This document shows, piece after piece, positions 33,993 to 45,299 of a stretch of DNA of 64,000 nt. The notes under the pieces were generated by a model. That model was not told the origin of the DNA and did no database searches. It was given only the letters and a program-made list of their open reading frames with translations. A program made the position numbers and the translations under genes. Numbering within the stretch: position 1 is the first letter of the stretch; every line of letters starts with the position of its first letter. Source of the stretch: Brachypodium distachyon (lineage: Eukaryota; Streptophyta; Magnoliopsida; Poales; Poaceae). Location: positions 15,810,001 through 15,874,000 of the forward strand of contig NC_016133.3 of assembly GCF_000005505.3 (NCBI RefSeq), written 5' to 3'.

Positions 33993-34181
33993 CAGGGGCG
34001 GAGGCAGGGACCAGGCCAGCCCTGGCCCTGGCCCCCTCTATGATTTCGTATTTCTACTTCAATGCCTGCATAATCTTTGCAATTTGACCATATCAGCTTC
34101 ATATTCTTATGCTTTGACCCTCCTAATAAATCATCCTTCTATTCTAGCCCTCCCTATATATTTTTCCTGCCTCCGCCACTG
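33993..34181. mobile_element. hAT MITE in the F-box pseudogene, perfect 8-bp duplication
   Basis: A 189-bp element with ends caggggcggaggcagg and the complement of cctgcctccgccactg, flanked by gtcatcac at 33985-33992 and 34182-34189. The host sequence on either side reads as the acidic C-terminal tail of the F-box protein. Confidence 0.93.
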
Positions 34182-34639
34182 GTCATCACTATAGAATCTT
34201 CCAGGCGGAAAGTACTCAAAGTAGTCATAACCATCCATGTAAACCCCGGCACACTTTTCCACTAAGTTGTCTTTACCATGTTGATATTTCTGCAATCGAG
34301 CAAGTTAAGGTACTCCAGGTGGTGGCAGTTGTCAAGGATTGTTGCAAGCCCTTTATTGCTGAGATTGTCACCGATAACATGTAATGATCATAGCTCATGC
34401 ATCCTTGCAATTGCAAAGGCTACACCGTCGTCGGCATATAATTCATCATCACTAGAAAGGCCACAACAAACGCACGTTGCTTTCATATATCTAGGAACAT
34501 ATCTGAAGTGCTTTAGCCGTGTGCATACTCCCGCGACAAGTTCAATCATAGCCGTATTATAAAAACACTGTAAAAGCTCTACAAGATGGCATTGTATATT
34601 CTTAGTTTAGAAGATCTGTTAACTTTAAGTAGCAGTAAA

Positions 34640-37600
34640 GTAAGGAAGAAAAAAAGTCCACATAGATCTGTAAGTGTGAAACCTAGGACTAGGAGTAGAA
34701 AAATTAAAACATCTACAAAATGATAGGTCTCTTTTGGAATGCTAGAGGTTTAGGAGAGGTAGAGAAGAAAGGCTTTCTGAAAAACCTTATTGTAGAAGAG
34801 CATCTAGAGTTTATTTGTTTGCAGGAAACTAAGAAGGAAACCTTTTCTGATTTTTGGCTAAATAGTATGACTGGCAGAAGGAAATTTATTTGGTTCTGGG
34901 CTCCCTCTAGAGGGGCCTCAGGAGGCTTGTTGATGGGGATAGATGAGGAAAAATATGAAGTAGGAGAGGTAGATAAAGGTGACTTTCATATTAGGATGCT
35001 TGTGCTGAACAAACATAATGGTTTTAAGTGGAACCTTATCAATGTATATGGGGCGGCACACTCTAAAGATAAGATACGCTTCCTGTTAGAATTAGTTAAA
35101 GTGGTTAATATTAATACTTTCCCCATAGTGATGGGAGGAGATTTTAACATAGTTAGGAAAAGTAGTGAGAGAAATAAAGCAAGTAAATCCTTCAAATGGT
35201 CATTCTTGTTTAATGCCATTATTGAACATTGGAGTTTTAAAGGGTTGGAGATTGCTGGGGCCAGGTTCACTTGGTCAAACAATCAGCTGAATCCTTTGCT
35301 ACAACAATTAGATAGAATCTTGGTAAGTTTGGAGTGGGAAAGAAAATTTCCAATGGCTATGTTAAATCTCTAGTAAGAAGTGTTTCTGACCATGCTCCAC
35401 TAGTAGTGAATGATGGTCAGATTAGGCCAGTAATTCATAAACCTTTTCGCTTTGAACTTAGTTGGTTAACTAGGGCTGATCTAGTGGATGTGGTTCGTAC
35501 AGTTTGGCAAGGACATTATTTAGGTAAAGATATTACTGATATAATTCAAAAGAAATTAAGGAAAGCTAGACATTGTGAAAGGTTGGAATTTCAACTATGA
35601 GGGTTACTTTAGAAAGCAAAAGAAAGTTATCAGTGACAAGATAGAAGAAATTGATAAGAGAAGTGAAGTTATAGGATTAACAATTCAGGATTACCATTGT
35701 AGGAATGTTTTACAAAAAGAATTTAATCACATTGTCAAATAAAATGAAATTAAATGGATGCAAAGATCTAAGGTGACTGATCTGTTGCAAGGTGACAATA
35801 ACACTTCTTATTTTATGGCTAAGGCTAGTGGAAGAAAGCGAAGGAATAAAATTCTCCAACTCCAGCAAGAGGAGGGGCTGATCCAAGGGGATAAGGATAT
35901 CTTAGCTTATGCCACTAATTTTTATAAAGAACTCTTTGGCCCTGTTGACTTGCTACCTATTTCTCTTTCGCAAGCTGTTGATTGTGTGCTAGATGACCAA
36001 GATAGAGAGATGCTTAATAGGGACTTTTCTTTAGAAGAAATTAAGAACGTTGTCTTTTCTATGGCACATAATAAAGCTAGTGGCCCAGATGGATTCCCTA
36101 TAGAATTCTATCAAAGATTTTGGCCGATAGTTTGTAATGATCTGCTTACAATGTTTAAGGATTTTAACCTTGGAAAACTGGATAACTCTAGATTCAATTA
36201 TGGTGTGATAACAATGTTGCCTAAGGGACAAGGAGCTAATAAAATTCAAATGTACAGACCTATTTGCTTATCTAATGTCATGTTTAAATTTTTTACAAAA
36301 GCAGTTCATAACAAAACTACAATGGTAGCTGATAAGGTGGTAGATGAGATACAATCTGCATTTATAAAAGGTAGATACATACTAGATAATGTCATAATGC
36401 TACATGAATGCTTAGATGATCTACATAGACATAAAAAGTCTGCATGCTCTTTAAGGTAGATTTCAAAAAGGCATACGACAAAATAAACTGGGCCTTCATG
36501 TTTAATGTTTTGGAAATGAAAGGTTTCCCCCCTGAATATATAGATTGGGTCATGAGTACCTTAACTGATGGACACGTTGCCATCATGGTTAATGATATAA
36601 TAGGGCCTTACTTTAAAACTAGGAAAGGGTTGAGACAGGGAGATCCCCTGTCCCCAATCTTGTTCAACATTGCTGCTGATAGCTTAGCTGTTTTAGTTAA
36701 AAGAGCTCAAGATAAAGGCTTGATTAAGGGGTTGGCTTCTAACTTAGTGGAGGATGGTTTAATTATCCTTCAGTACGCAGATGATACTATTTTTTGCTTT
36801 GAAGATGATCTAGAAAGCGCTAGAAATTTAAAGTTCATTTTGTGTATCTTTGAACATTTAACTGGCCTGAAAATCAATTTCCATAAAAGTGAGGTATATT
36901 GTCTAGGAGATTCAGTAGAAAGACAAGATGCTTATTCTAGTATTTTTACATGCCAGGAGGGGACCCTCCCCTTTAAATATTTAGGCATTCCTATTAAGGA
37001 TAAAAGGCTAAATAATAAGGATTGGAAAGCAATATAAGATAAGGTAGAAAATAAACTTTGCTGTTGGCAAGGTAAAGTTTTATCTCTAGGAGCGAGGCTT
37101 ACACTGGTGGAAGCTGGTCTAAGCAATGCCCCTAGCTACATGCTTTCTTTATTCAGAATTCCTAAAGGGGTCAAAAAAAAGATTGATTTCTTTAGGGCCA
37201 GGCTTCTGTGGCAAGAAGACCAAGGGATTAAAAAGTATCACTTGGTGAACTGGCCAGAGATTTGTCAGCCTAGGGATCAGGGGGGTTTGGGAGAAACTGA
37301 TTTGGATATAAAGAATATTAGTTTATTATGTAAGTGGTTATGGAAATTAGAGAATGAAGATGGCGTGTGGCAAAGTCTGCTTAGAGAAAAATATATTAAG
37401 AAACACTTGTTAACTACCTGTGAGTTGAAGAGTGGACAGTCTCATTTTTTGCAAGGTTAATGCAGGTTAAAAATATCTTTGTTAATTGCTGTAAGAAAAA
37501 GGTTGGTAATGGAGCCCGAACCTGTTTCTGGGAGGATCACTGTATTGGTGACCGCCCCTTGTGCCTCCAATTTCCTAGATTATATGGTTTAGTGAATAAG

Positions 37601-38590
37601 AAGTTTGTCTCAGTGGCTGAGGTGCTGAACTCTAATTGGCATTGTATTAGCTTTAGAAGATCTTTTAGGGAAGAAACTCTAGAAATGTGGACACAACTGA
37701 GGATGTTGTGTTATGAAGTGCAGCTTAATGATGAACAGGATAGATGTGTTTGGAAATTGACCAAAAGTGGTCAATTTTCAGTTAAATCTTTGTATAATTT
37801 ACTTAAGGATAGACAGTTAGAGGTTCCTTTTGTACAACTTTGGCAGATAAAGGTGCCTCTGAAAGTTAAGGTTTTCTTGTGGTTAATTTGTAAAAATAGC
37901 ATTCTCACCCGAGATAATTTGCATAAAGGGGGGTGGACAGGACCTACAAACTGTGAGTTTTGTGGAGCCCAGGAGAGTATAGATCATCTTCTTTTTGAAT
38001 GTGCTACAGCTAAGGTGTGTTGGAGTATAATGTGTTGTTCCTTCGGGATTAACAATGGTCCCAGCTCGGTTGAAGATTTACTTTCAATTTGGATACTGCA
38101 GTTCAGAGGACGGCAACGCAGGCTCATTGCCGTGGGCGTTTCCGCCTTGTGCTGGACCATTTGGAAGAGTAGGAATGCTTCTTGTTTCTCTGGTATAGTT
38201 CTTAAGGCGCCTACTAACCTGTTGTTTTCTGTTTGCTACTGGATGAACTTCTGGGCTGATTTACAAAAAGGAGGGGGATCGGGATAAGCTGAGGGATGAA
38301 GCATCCAAGCTATCGCTCATCACCTCTGGAGTATCTCGGGTACATTCTGTGTGGAAGGCGACAACAACTTGAGAAGCGCGGCCTGAACTACAAAGGATGG
38401 TGTGGGATCCAGGATGTCTGCGCTATCTGAAGATGTTGCTGCCAAGTTACTTCCTTGTTCTATTTTGCGGGTTTCTGAAAGCTCCTGCTATACTTTTATG
38501 TTTTGGACCTCTAACTACATAACACAACTGTGAACTATATGTTTTCATTAATGAAAACGGGGGCTGAGCCCTTATTACTGTAAAAAAGTA
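34640..38590 (+). mobile_element. Second plant LINE, in the F-box gene intron
   Basis: It contains a near-complete ORF2 from the endonuclease start to the zinc finger, then 300 bp of 3' UTR with 'taatgaaaacgggggctgagccc' and a short A tail (about 38580). The left edge is uncertain (between about 34620 and 34720); ORF1 was not found, so it is 5' truncated. It is AT-rich and less decayed than the first LINE and belongs to a different subfamily. Orientation is opposite to the host gene. Confidence 0.85.
34720..38287 (+). pseudogene. LINE ORF2, near full length with several stops
   Basis: The start MIGLFWNARGLGEVEKKG is the usual beginning of the apurinic endonuclease. It is followed by the catalytic FICLQETKKET, LINVYGAAHS, VMGGDFNIVRKS and, after a frameshift near 35340, SVSDHAPLVV. 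RT motifs: NKASGPDGFPIEFYQRFW, PKGQGANKIQMYRPICL, a frameshift near 36455, FKVDFKKAYDKINWAF, GLRQGDPLSPILF and YADDTIFCFEDD (about 36776). Stops occur at 37035 and 37458. The zinc-finger-like CEFCGAQESIDHLLFEC (about 37951) is followed by LCWTIWKSRNASCF. All functional motifs are present; only a handful of lesions separate them. Confidence 0.92.
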
Positions 38591-38849
38591 AATTCCTTTC
38601 AGGTAATCAACAGTCTCCCAGTCCTCTTCAGAACAACATTGAATGGATTTTCTTTTGCAAGGAAATTACCCCTGTTAAAAACAAAGGAGTGCTGCAATTT
38701 AAGCTGTGTTGCTCCTAATCCCTAATAATCCCTACCAATTTAAGCTGTCGTGATTCACGAATCATGATTGATATGCCTTCCTAACTTGATCTTGAACCAA
38801 AATAGATTAGAAATCCTAAAACCAGTGCCGCGATGCATGAAGAAATCTT
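38591..38849 (-). other. Remaining intron of the F-box pseudogene
   Basis: AT-rich DNA between the LINE tail and the exon-1 donor. A direct repeat 'tttaagctgt' (38698 and 38739) is present. No exon encoding the missing first LRRs was found here. Confidence 0.45.
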
Positions 38850-39344
38850 ACTGCTCCGCGAGGCAGAGGAGGACTTGGTCGTGGAGGTACTCGCCGCAAT
38901 AGAAACCCTCGCACTGGCCGGCGCTGAGCCGCAGGGCTTGGCGCACCATGATGCCGAGGCTGACCCGCGGGCGGAAGGGCGGCACGCGCGGGTCTCGCAT
39001 GTCGATGCGGCGCCAGAGCACGGGCTCCTCCCGCGCGGCCCGGCGCCAGGACCGGCACACCCCCGCCGCGCCGCCGATGAGGAGCTCGACGGTGTCCACG
39101 GGCAGGTCCTCCGCCCAGTCCTGCTTCGGCGCCGGCGCCGGCATCAGGTTGAACACCGAGACATGGACGGTCAATTTCCCCTTGGACTTGGATCGATTTC
39201 GTGGAGCTGCCGACGGCTGCGGAGGGGATGGCGACGGCATCGCGATCGCGGTGTGGCATGGCGTCTCGACCCCAGGACTTGGATTTATATTCAGCTAAGG
39301 TCGGTTCGCTTTGTGAGTTCAGTAAATGACACATGGGCCATATC

Positions 39345-39911
39345 TATAGCTGGCCAACGGGCCGGGCCGGGCCCAGCACGGTATGGCCCACCTCTTAACA
39401 CTTATAAGTGGGCCATGCCGTGCCGGCCCGTTCCGACGAAACCCCAGCCCGGGCACGGCACACGAGCCCGGCTGGGCCGGCCCGGGCCCGTGTAGCACGG
39501 TGGGCCTCACAATCAGCAACAGCTCAGGTTTGGTCCATGTAACTTTTCTGCCCAGCCAACTGGACAAAAAGGTGGCGCATCCTTATTTGACAAGAATATT
39601 TGGTAGTTTGGGTGGTTAGGAGAGCTAGTTGTCGAAGGGAGGTCGTGTGGGTTCAAGTCCCCCTCTCTACACATATTTTGTTCCTGTGCTATATTCCACT
39701 AGACAAAGAGCTGGTGGGCTTTCAGAAAAAAAAAATTAAACGGGCCGTGCCGTGCCGGCCCGCGGGCTGAAGTCTGAGGCCCAGGCACGGCCCAAGGCGG
39801 GTCGCGGGCCGGCACGTCCCGTTTAAATCCGTGCCGGGCCAGGCCCGTAGCGGGCGGGGCACGCCGTGCCGCCGGGCTTTTTCAAAAAGCCCGACCCGTT
39901 GGCCAGCTATA
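39345..39911. mobile_element. hAT-type element with perfect 8-bp duplication
   Basis: A 567-bp element with terminal inverted repeats tatagctggccaacggg, GC-rich arms built of 'gggccgggcc/ggcccgtgc' words that would fold on each other, and gccatatc duplicated at 39337-39344 and 39912-39919. It sits about 100 bp upstream of the F-box pseudogene's ATG, in the promoter. Confidence 0.9.
39604..39675 (+). other. tRNA-like sequence inside the hAT-type element
   Basis: The stretch has an A-box-like 'tgggtggttaggagagc' and a B-box-like 'gggttcaagtccc' spaced about as in a tRNA gene, with a T-arm that can pair three G with three C. The acceptor stem is not convincing. It could be a tRNA-derived insert or a pol III promoter remnant. 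Confidence 0.35.
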
Positions 39912-39919
39912 GCCATATC

Positions 39920-40344
39920 CATATCTAAGAAACTGGTTGCCTATTTTTCTTTTTTTTAAAATAAACCCCTTCATATATTAGTACTCAACAAGTGTAATAT
40001 TGCACACTTTAGCATTCTCCAGAATCACCAACCAGCTAGCTCTATCAGCGCGGTGCATCGCCCCAATGACCGCCCTAATAGTATGTTTCCAAAGAAAAAA
40101 GGAACATTCAAATGTTACTCACTCCTTGGAGGCTTCCATCCTAGAAGGGCAAGTGGAGTTCTTCGTCAGGAGCGGCAACCATATAGCCACATTCAGATGA
40201 CTTGAGGAAGGCTGGAGATGGCGATCTACCTTCATGTCAACACACGTCTGGCAAGTTCGAATCCTTGATGGTGCACCTCTATGGCGTTCTCGTAGGTTTA
40301 TATTGACGGTGGAGTTGTTCGTGGTGACATTGTACCTTCATGGT
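39920..40344. other. Short flank with no recognised feature
   Basis: A minus-strand frame near 40020-40130 looks faintly like the end of a LINE RNase H region (FLWKHTIRAV), but this is too weak to call. Confidence 0.25.
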
Positions 40345-40364
40345 CACTACTACAAAACGGTCTA

Positions 40365-40583
40365 GGTTCTGTTTGCTTGGTTTAAAACTGCTTTCTGACT
40401 TTTAGATTATAGGCCACAAAAGTACCAAATTAGGTGCTTTCGGTTTTGGCTTTGGACATTTGACTTGATATTGTTAGATCATGGTATAAGCAAAAAGCCA
40501 AAGTCAAAAGCAACTATTTAGGTGCTTTTGTGGCTTATAAGACAAAAGTCAAAAAGCAGTTTTAAGCCCAACCAAACAGGGCC
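40365..40583. mobile_element. MITE with long inverted repeats in the CACTA terminus
   Basis: About 219 bp. The left arm ggttctgtttgcttggttt and the right arm, read in reverse complement as ggccctgtttggttgggct, extend for about 60 bp with mismatches (both include 'taaaactgcttt.tgacttt'). This resembles common grass hAT or PIF MITEs. The exact target duplication is unclear. Confidence 0.75.
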
Positions 40584-40600
40584 ATAAATATCTCACGGCA

Positions 40601-40735
40601 CATCAGTAACGGGTCCGGCACGACCGTTACTGATGATTAACATCAGTGTCGGTCGTTGCCGTGACCGTTACTGATGAACAGAGCGGTATCCCCTATTATC
40701 AGTAACGGTCGCCCAAGTTCCGACCGCCACTGATG
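40601..40735. repeat. CACTA left subterminal hairpin repeats
   Basis: Three successive inverted pairs of catcagtaacgg(tc) and (ga)ccgttactgatg at 40601-40635, 40641-40676 and 40698-40735 (the last two with mismatches). In CACTA elements such motifs are the binding sites for the TNPA-type protein; that role is inferred here. Confidence 0.85.
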
Positions 40736-40980
40736 ATTGTCTTGGTTTAAGTACGCGGGGCAGAGCCGCAGCAGGTCGCGCTGCGCGTCGTAATGGACCA
40801 GCTGCGACCCTTCTTCCCCGACGACGGCGAAGCACTGCCAAAATCAGCCGCCATGGCCGCCGGCGAGCCCAAGTAGCCCCTTCTCCTCCCTCTCCCTTCC
40901 TCCTCTCTCCCCCGGCCGGCGGCGCCCATCTCCATGGCCACCGGCGGCCCATCTCCGGCGAGCTCCATTTTTCGAGCCCG

Positions 40981-41222
40981 AAGCTTCCCTCTCACTTGCG
41001 AGCTCTCTCTCCCTTCCAATCTTTTTTGCCGGCCTCCAATTTCTCTCCGAAGTTCTCCAATTTCAAATTTTTTGAGCTCCGGCCGCCGGCCAAAATGCGG
41101 CCTCCTCGTCGTCACTCGGAGCTTCCCTCTCGCTTGCGAGCTCTCTCTCCCTCCCGATCTTTCTCGCCGGCCTCCAATTTCTCTCCGAATATCTGTGATT
41201 TCAAATTTTTAGTTAGCTCCGG
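40981..41222 (+). repeat. Tandem duplication of about 120-137 bp in the transposase leader
   Basis: Sequence from 'gcttccctctcacttgcgagctctctctccc' (40982) through 'tttcaaattttttgagctccggcc' is repeated from 'gcttccctctcgcttgcgag' (41119) through 'tttcaaatttttagttagctccgg'. It lies in the GC-rich 5' leader before the first transposase exon. Confidence 0.85.
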
Positions 41223-41270
41223 TTAATTAACACCTTAATCCCTTTGTCAATGATTAGGCTAACTATTTTG

Positions 41271-44200
41271 CTTTGTTTGTTTTCTTGTGCATTGTGTTGT
41301 AGATCGAAGGACCGTTCTTGGATGTACGCCAAGGAAAGAATCAATGCTCGATGGATAACCGAATGGACGGTCTTTTTTGGAGTCGTGAAAGGTGATATGG
41401 AACGAAAAGGACTTTTGATGATGCGTTGTCCATGTCGCAAATGTGGAAACACATGCATGATGAAGCCTGAAGATGTTCAGATGCACGTGCTGGCATCGGG
41501 TTTTGTGGAAAGTTATTCTCGCTGGACTTGTCACGGGGAGGATGCAGTTGATGTCGGTAGCGGTAGCGAAGACGATGATGTCCTGCGGTATGATCTAGCG
41601 AATGATTCTGAGAAAGAAACAAGGGTTGATGAGGAGGCTAATGTGGAAGGTGAAGGAGCTCCACGTGGCAGGATTGCCGAAATGCTAGATGACCCGTACC
41701 TACGGGACCAGCTGGAGGACCCCGAAGATGAGGCAGAGTCTGCTCAATTCAAAAAATTGTTGGAGGACGCAAACACACCCTTGTATGATGGAGCTGGCGA
41801 AGAAAACAATGTGCTCGAAGTAACGCTCGAACTTTTGAGGCTAAAGGCAGTATCATGCTGGTCAGACAAGGGCTTCACGGACTTGTTGAGTTACCTTGCT
41901 TCGGTTTTTCCACAGCCAAACAAGTTGCCCAAGAGCACATACAAGGCGAAGAAGATTACATGCCTGATTAGATTGTGTGAAACATCATTCATGTCCAAAT
42001 GACTGCATGGTATACATTGGAGAGTATGAGAACCATGAGAGCTGCCACATATGCGGTGCATCGAGATACAAGAAAAAAAACGCTAGAGCTGGCAAAGACG
42101 ATGGGGAAGAAGTGATGAAAGGTAGGCCGGCAAAGACTGTCTGGTATCTTACGGCAGGTGGCCGAGTTGAGCGTTGGATGCAGAACATTAAGGATGCGAG
42201 ATATCTCGTCCATCACGATCCGGCGCAGGCAGCATTCGATCCTGACGGGCACTACCGTGTGGAGGAAGCTGGGGGTTCTAAGACACCCTGCTGATAGGAC
42301 TCAGTGTAGGAACTTCGACACGGCATTTCCAGATTTCGGGGTAGAGGCCAAAAACCGTCTCAGCACTGACGGGATAAATCTTTTCGGAAACATGAACAAC
42401 AAGCACAGCATATGGCCAGTGATCTTGTTTGTCTACAATCTTCCTCCATGGTTAATCATGAAGAGAAAGTACATCCACATGTGCATGCTCATACAGGGTC
42501 CAAAGCAGCCAGGAGCTGACCTAAATGTGTATCTGCAGTTAGTGAAGGATGAGCTGAAGTGCTTTGGAACCCTGGCAGAGTGGTTTAGGACGCAAACAGG
42601 AGGGAGTACTTCACGATGAAAGCAGCGTTTCTGACTTGCGTGCATGACTACCCCGCGAATAGAAATATTTCATGCCAGGTGACACATGGCTACAAGGCCT
42701 GTACAAAGTGCGGGAAAACACGACATCAGAGAAGTTGCCCGCTTCATCCAAAATTGTTTACATGGGCCACCGAAAGTGGTTGGATGCTAAAGACCCTTGG
42801 AGGGATGACAAGAAAAGGTTCAATGGGAAGACGGAGCACGGGACAGCGCCGAAGGAGAAGTCTGGTATGCAAATCCTCGAAATTGTGAACGATCTTGAAG
42901 TTGTCCCCGGAAAGATTGCTACGAAGAATTATAAGGAACCTGAAAGCGTCGTGTGGAAAAAGAGATCCGTATTCTGGGACCTGGAGTACTGGGCACATTT
43001 AGAATGCCACCACAGCATATATGTCATGCACGTGGAGAAAAATGCATGCGATAGCGTGCTGGGGTTGCCAATGAACATTCCAGAGAAGACGAAAGATGGA
43101 CCCAATGGACAGAAGGATCTGAAACTCATGTCTATCAGAAAAGAGTTGTGGGGCAAAAAATCAAGTGTTGGCAGCCGACAAGAATGGTTTCGTGACGGTG
43201 ACCACACGATGTCGTCTTGCATGTTACAACCTGTACAAAGACGAGTTGCGTAGGATGTGCCAGTGCCTACAGGGCATTAAAGTCCCATCGAACTACTCGT
43301 CGAGCATCAAGCATCTAGTTGACATGAAGAGTCACAAGCTATCTGGCATGAAGTCTCACGACAACCATGTCATACTCACTCAGTTACTTCCAGTCGTAAT
43401 TCAGAGGTATCATGGAGCCGCACGTAAGGGAGACAATCATGAAGCTTTCTGACTTCTTTGACAGCATCTCGCAGAAGTCAATCACCGTTAGACGATGCTA
43501 GATACTGCAGGATAGTATGATACAGATTCTGTGCGAACTTGAGATATTCTTCTCTCCATCATTCTTCGATATCATGGTCCATCTAATGATCCACATATGC
43601 GATGAGATCTTGTCCCTAGGGCCCTCGTTCCTGCATAACATGTATGGCCCTGAATGATACAACGGGGTTCTGAAGCGCTACGTTTGTAACAGATCGCGTC
43701 CAGAAGGTAGCATCATGGAAGGCTTTAGGGCAGAGGAGTGCATCGAGTTCTGCACGGATTGGTTGGCCGATCAGAAATCAATAGGTGTTCTCGAATCACG
43801 GCACAAGGGCAAGCTCGAAGGCAAAGGTGGCCTTGGACATACATTCCTTAATGTCTATGGAAGAGGAAGAGAAGCTGACTTTGAAAGAGCACATTTGGTT
43901 GTGTTGCAAACTGTCAATTGCTTTCGGGCTTATTAGGAAATGCACATGGAACAACTGCGAAATGAAAAACCTAAAAGAGGATAAGTCTGGATCCACCAGG
44001 AGCACAATAAAACATTCGCAGCGTGGTTGAAGAATTATTGGTACGGCAGGCAGACGACCAATGAATCTGAAGAGACGGTTGCATGTTTGTCACGGGAACA
44101 TGCTTACCACGTCTCTACTTGGCAATCATATGCGATCAACGGCTATAACTTCTACACTGCGTATCGGGACCGTAAACTCACGCATCAAAATAGTGGTGTA

Positions 44201-44620
44201 GTCATGACTTCTGAGACCGCAACCGACGACAACAGCAAAACCAAAGCGTTCTTCGGTGTTATCGAGGAGATCTGAGAATTGGAGTACTCGATCACAAAGA
44301 TCCCAATGTTCCATGTAAGATGGACCAAAGGTGACAAAGAAGAAAGTCACAGGTTCACGACGATGGTGCTACCTCCTGAGATCCCTCGTGAACAAGTTGA
44401 CATGAGAAAAATCCCGGCAAGAGAGGAACCATGAGTCTTTGCTAAACAATGTAAGCATGCATTCTACATAGACGACCCGGCAAATAATGGCCGCGTCGTA
44501 GTAAGAAGAGGGAAAAGAAGCATTGTTGAAGTGGACGGAGTTACTTCACAGAAGACTACGAAGGTTTTCATGATCCGACGACCGCCGCAGATGACGAAGA
44601 AGCGGAACGGACGGTATTAA
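41271..44620 (+). pseudogene. CACTA TNP2-like transposase, frameshifted
   Basis: Domain order is as in plant En/Spm transposases. The N-terminal transposase-associated domain reads DRSWMYAKERINARWITEW then RCPCRKCGNTCMMKPEDVQ (41300-41530). After an acidic linker and a frameshift near 41985 comes the Transposase_21 region: CHICGASRYKKKNARA, DGINLFGNMNNKHSIWPVIL, PPWLIMKRKYIHMCMLI and, after two more shifts, SSKIVYMGHRKWLDAKDPW and VMHVEKNACDSVLGLPMNIP. A DUF4218-like region (HLVDMKSHKLSGMKSHD, 43310) decays through many stops. The C-terminal DUF4216-like part reads SWQSYAINGYNFYTAYRDRK (44120) and FHVRWTKGDKEE (44310). The copy is inactive. Introns could explain some, not all, of the breaks. 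Confidence 0.9.
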
Positions 44621-45079
44621 CGAGGAAAAGGAGAGGGAAAAGAAGAAGTGATGGGAGCGAGAATGAGAAAATACCATAAAAACCCTACCTCAGAAGCACT
44701 ACTGCGAGGAGTCAAGTTACGACTGATCGAAGGAAAGGGAAGGCCTAGTAGTCACATTGTAATGTACTTGTACTTAATTGCAATGCAAACTTTGTACTAA
44801 GTGAAATTATGCGTGATCGATGTACTTTTGTGTATGCATGTTAGTACATGGCTTTATCACTCCTAAAAAGTCAATCCAAAATTATAGGTATTATGTGATG
44901 AATTTTTTAAATTAAATTTAGCACAAATACTAGACAAAATGCATGAATTTATTCATCAAACTTTCACTTTTTTGTTTCATCTATAGAATATGACAAGTAC
45001 ATGTCCTAAAACACTCAAAAGGACAGGTTTTAAATTTTTTAAATGTTCCTGTAATTTAAATTGGTACAAAGCTCAACAA
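44621..45079. other. AT-rich spacer after the transposase
   Basis: Probable 3' UTR and spacer with 'ttgtaatgtacttgtacttaattgc'. No frame or repeat was recognised. Confidence 0.4.
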
Positions 45080-45277
45080 GTATAGATGCACATCAGTAAC
45101 GGTCGGCTGGTTAATTGCCCGTTACTGATGTGCATCTATACATCAGTAACGGTCACGTACTTACCGGGCCGTTACTGATGTATAGATCATCAGTAACGGT
45201 CGCCTTGCGGCTCGCCCGTTACTGATGTATAGATGCACATCAGTAACAGTCGCGTGGAAATGCAACCGCCACTGATG
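45080..45277. repeat. Internal hairpin array in the CACTA element
   Basis: Four consecutive inverted repeats of the same motif as the left terminus. Hairpin 1 has perfect arms of 22-23 bp (45080-45102 and 45119-45141) with a 16-base loop. Hairpin 2 has perfect 16-bp arms (45137-45152 and 45169-45184). Hairpin 3 has 12-bp arms (45188-45199 and 45216-45227). Hairpin 4 (45238-45277) is mismatched. Hairpins 1 and 2 share 4-5 bases, so only one can fold fully at a time. A TATA box follows 11 bases after the array. Confidence 0.92.
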
Positions 45278-45287
45278 TACTTGGGCA

Positions 45288-45294
45288 TATAAAA
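45288..45294 (+). promoter_or_regulatory. TATA box of the second CACTA gene
   Basis: TATAAAA lies directly downstream of the hairpin array and upstream of a C-rich leader (45310-45650), giving a compact promoter for the TNPA/Ulp1 gene. A hairpin cluster and GC-rich leader precede the first gene in a similar arrangement. Confidence 0.65.
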
Positions 45295-45299
45295 GGCCG

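Larger units (their letters stand above)
33835..39240 (-). pseudogene. SKIP19-like F-box/LRR gene, broken
   Basis: Exon 1 (39240-38850) starts MPSPSPPQPSAAPRNRSK and holds an F-box reading DWAEDLPVDTVELLIGGA then GVCRSWRRAAREEPVLWRRI. About a dozen residues appear missing between LPVD and TVELL compared with the family. It ends LLCLAEQ at a good GT donor ('ca|gtaaga'). A LINE occupies the intron. The last exon (about 34567 or 34615 down to 33835) encodes ELVAGVCTRLKHFRYVP, a premature stop after IARMHEL, and the LRR GLATILDNCHHLEYLNLLDC. A frameshift follows near NINM, then the acidic tail with a hAT MITE in it, ending RRYLSY. The LRRs between the exons are missing. In plants such proteins are SCF ubiquitin-ligase adaptors; this copy should not work. 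Confidence 0.82.

Noticed and set aside
38833..39495. 220-codon plus-strand frame
   Set aside because: Antisense to F-box exon 1, whose minus-strand reading matches a known family.
45080..45277. CRISPR-like array
   Set aside because: Spaced repeats are inverted pairs matching a CACTA terminus motif in a plant genome; not direct repeats with unique spacers.
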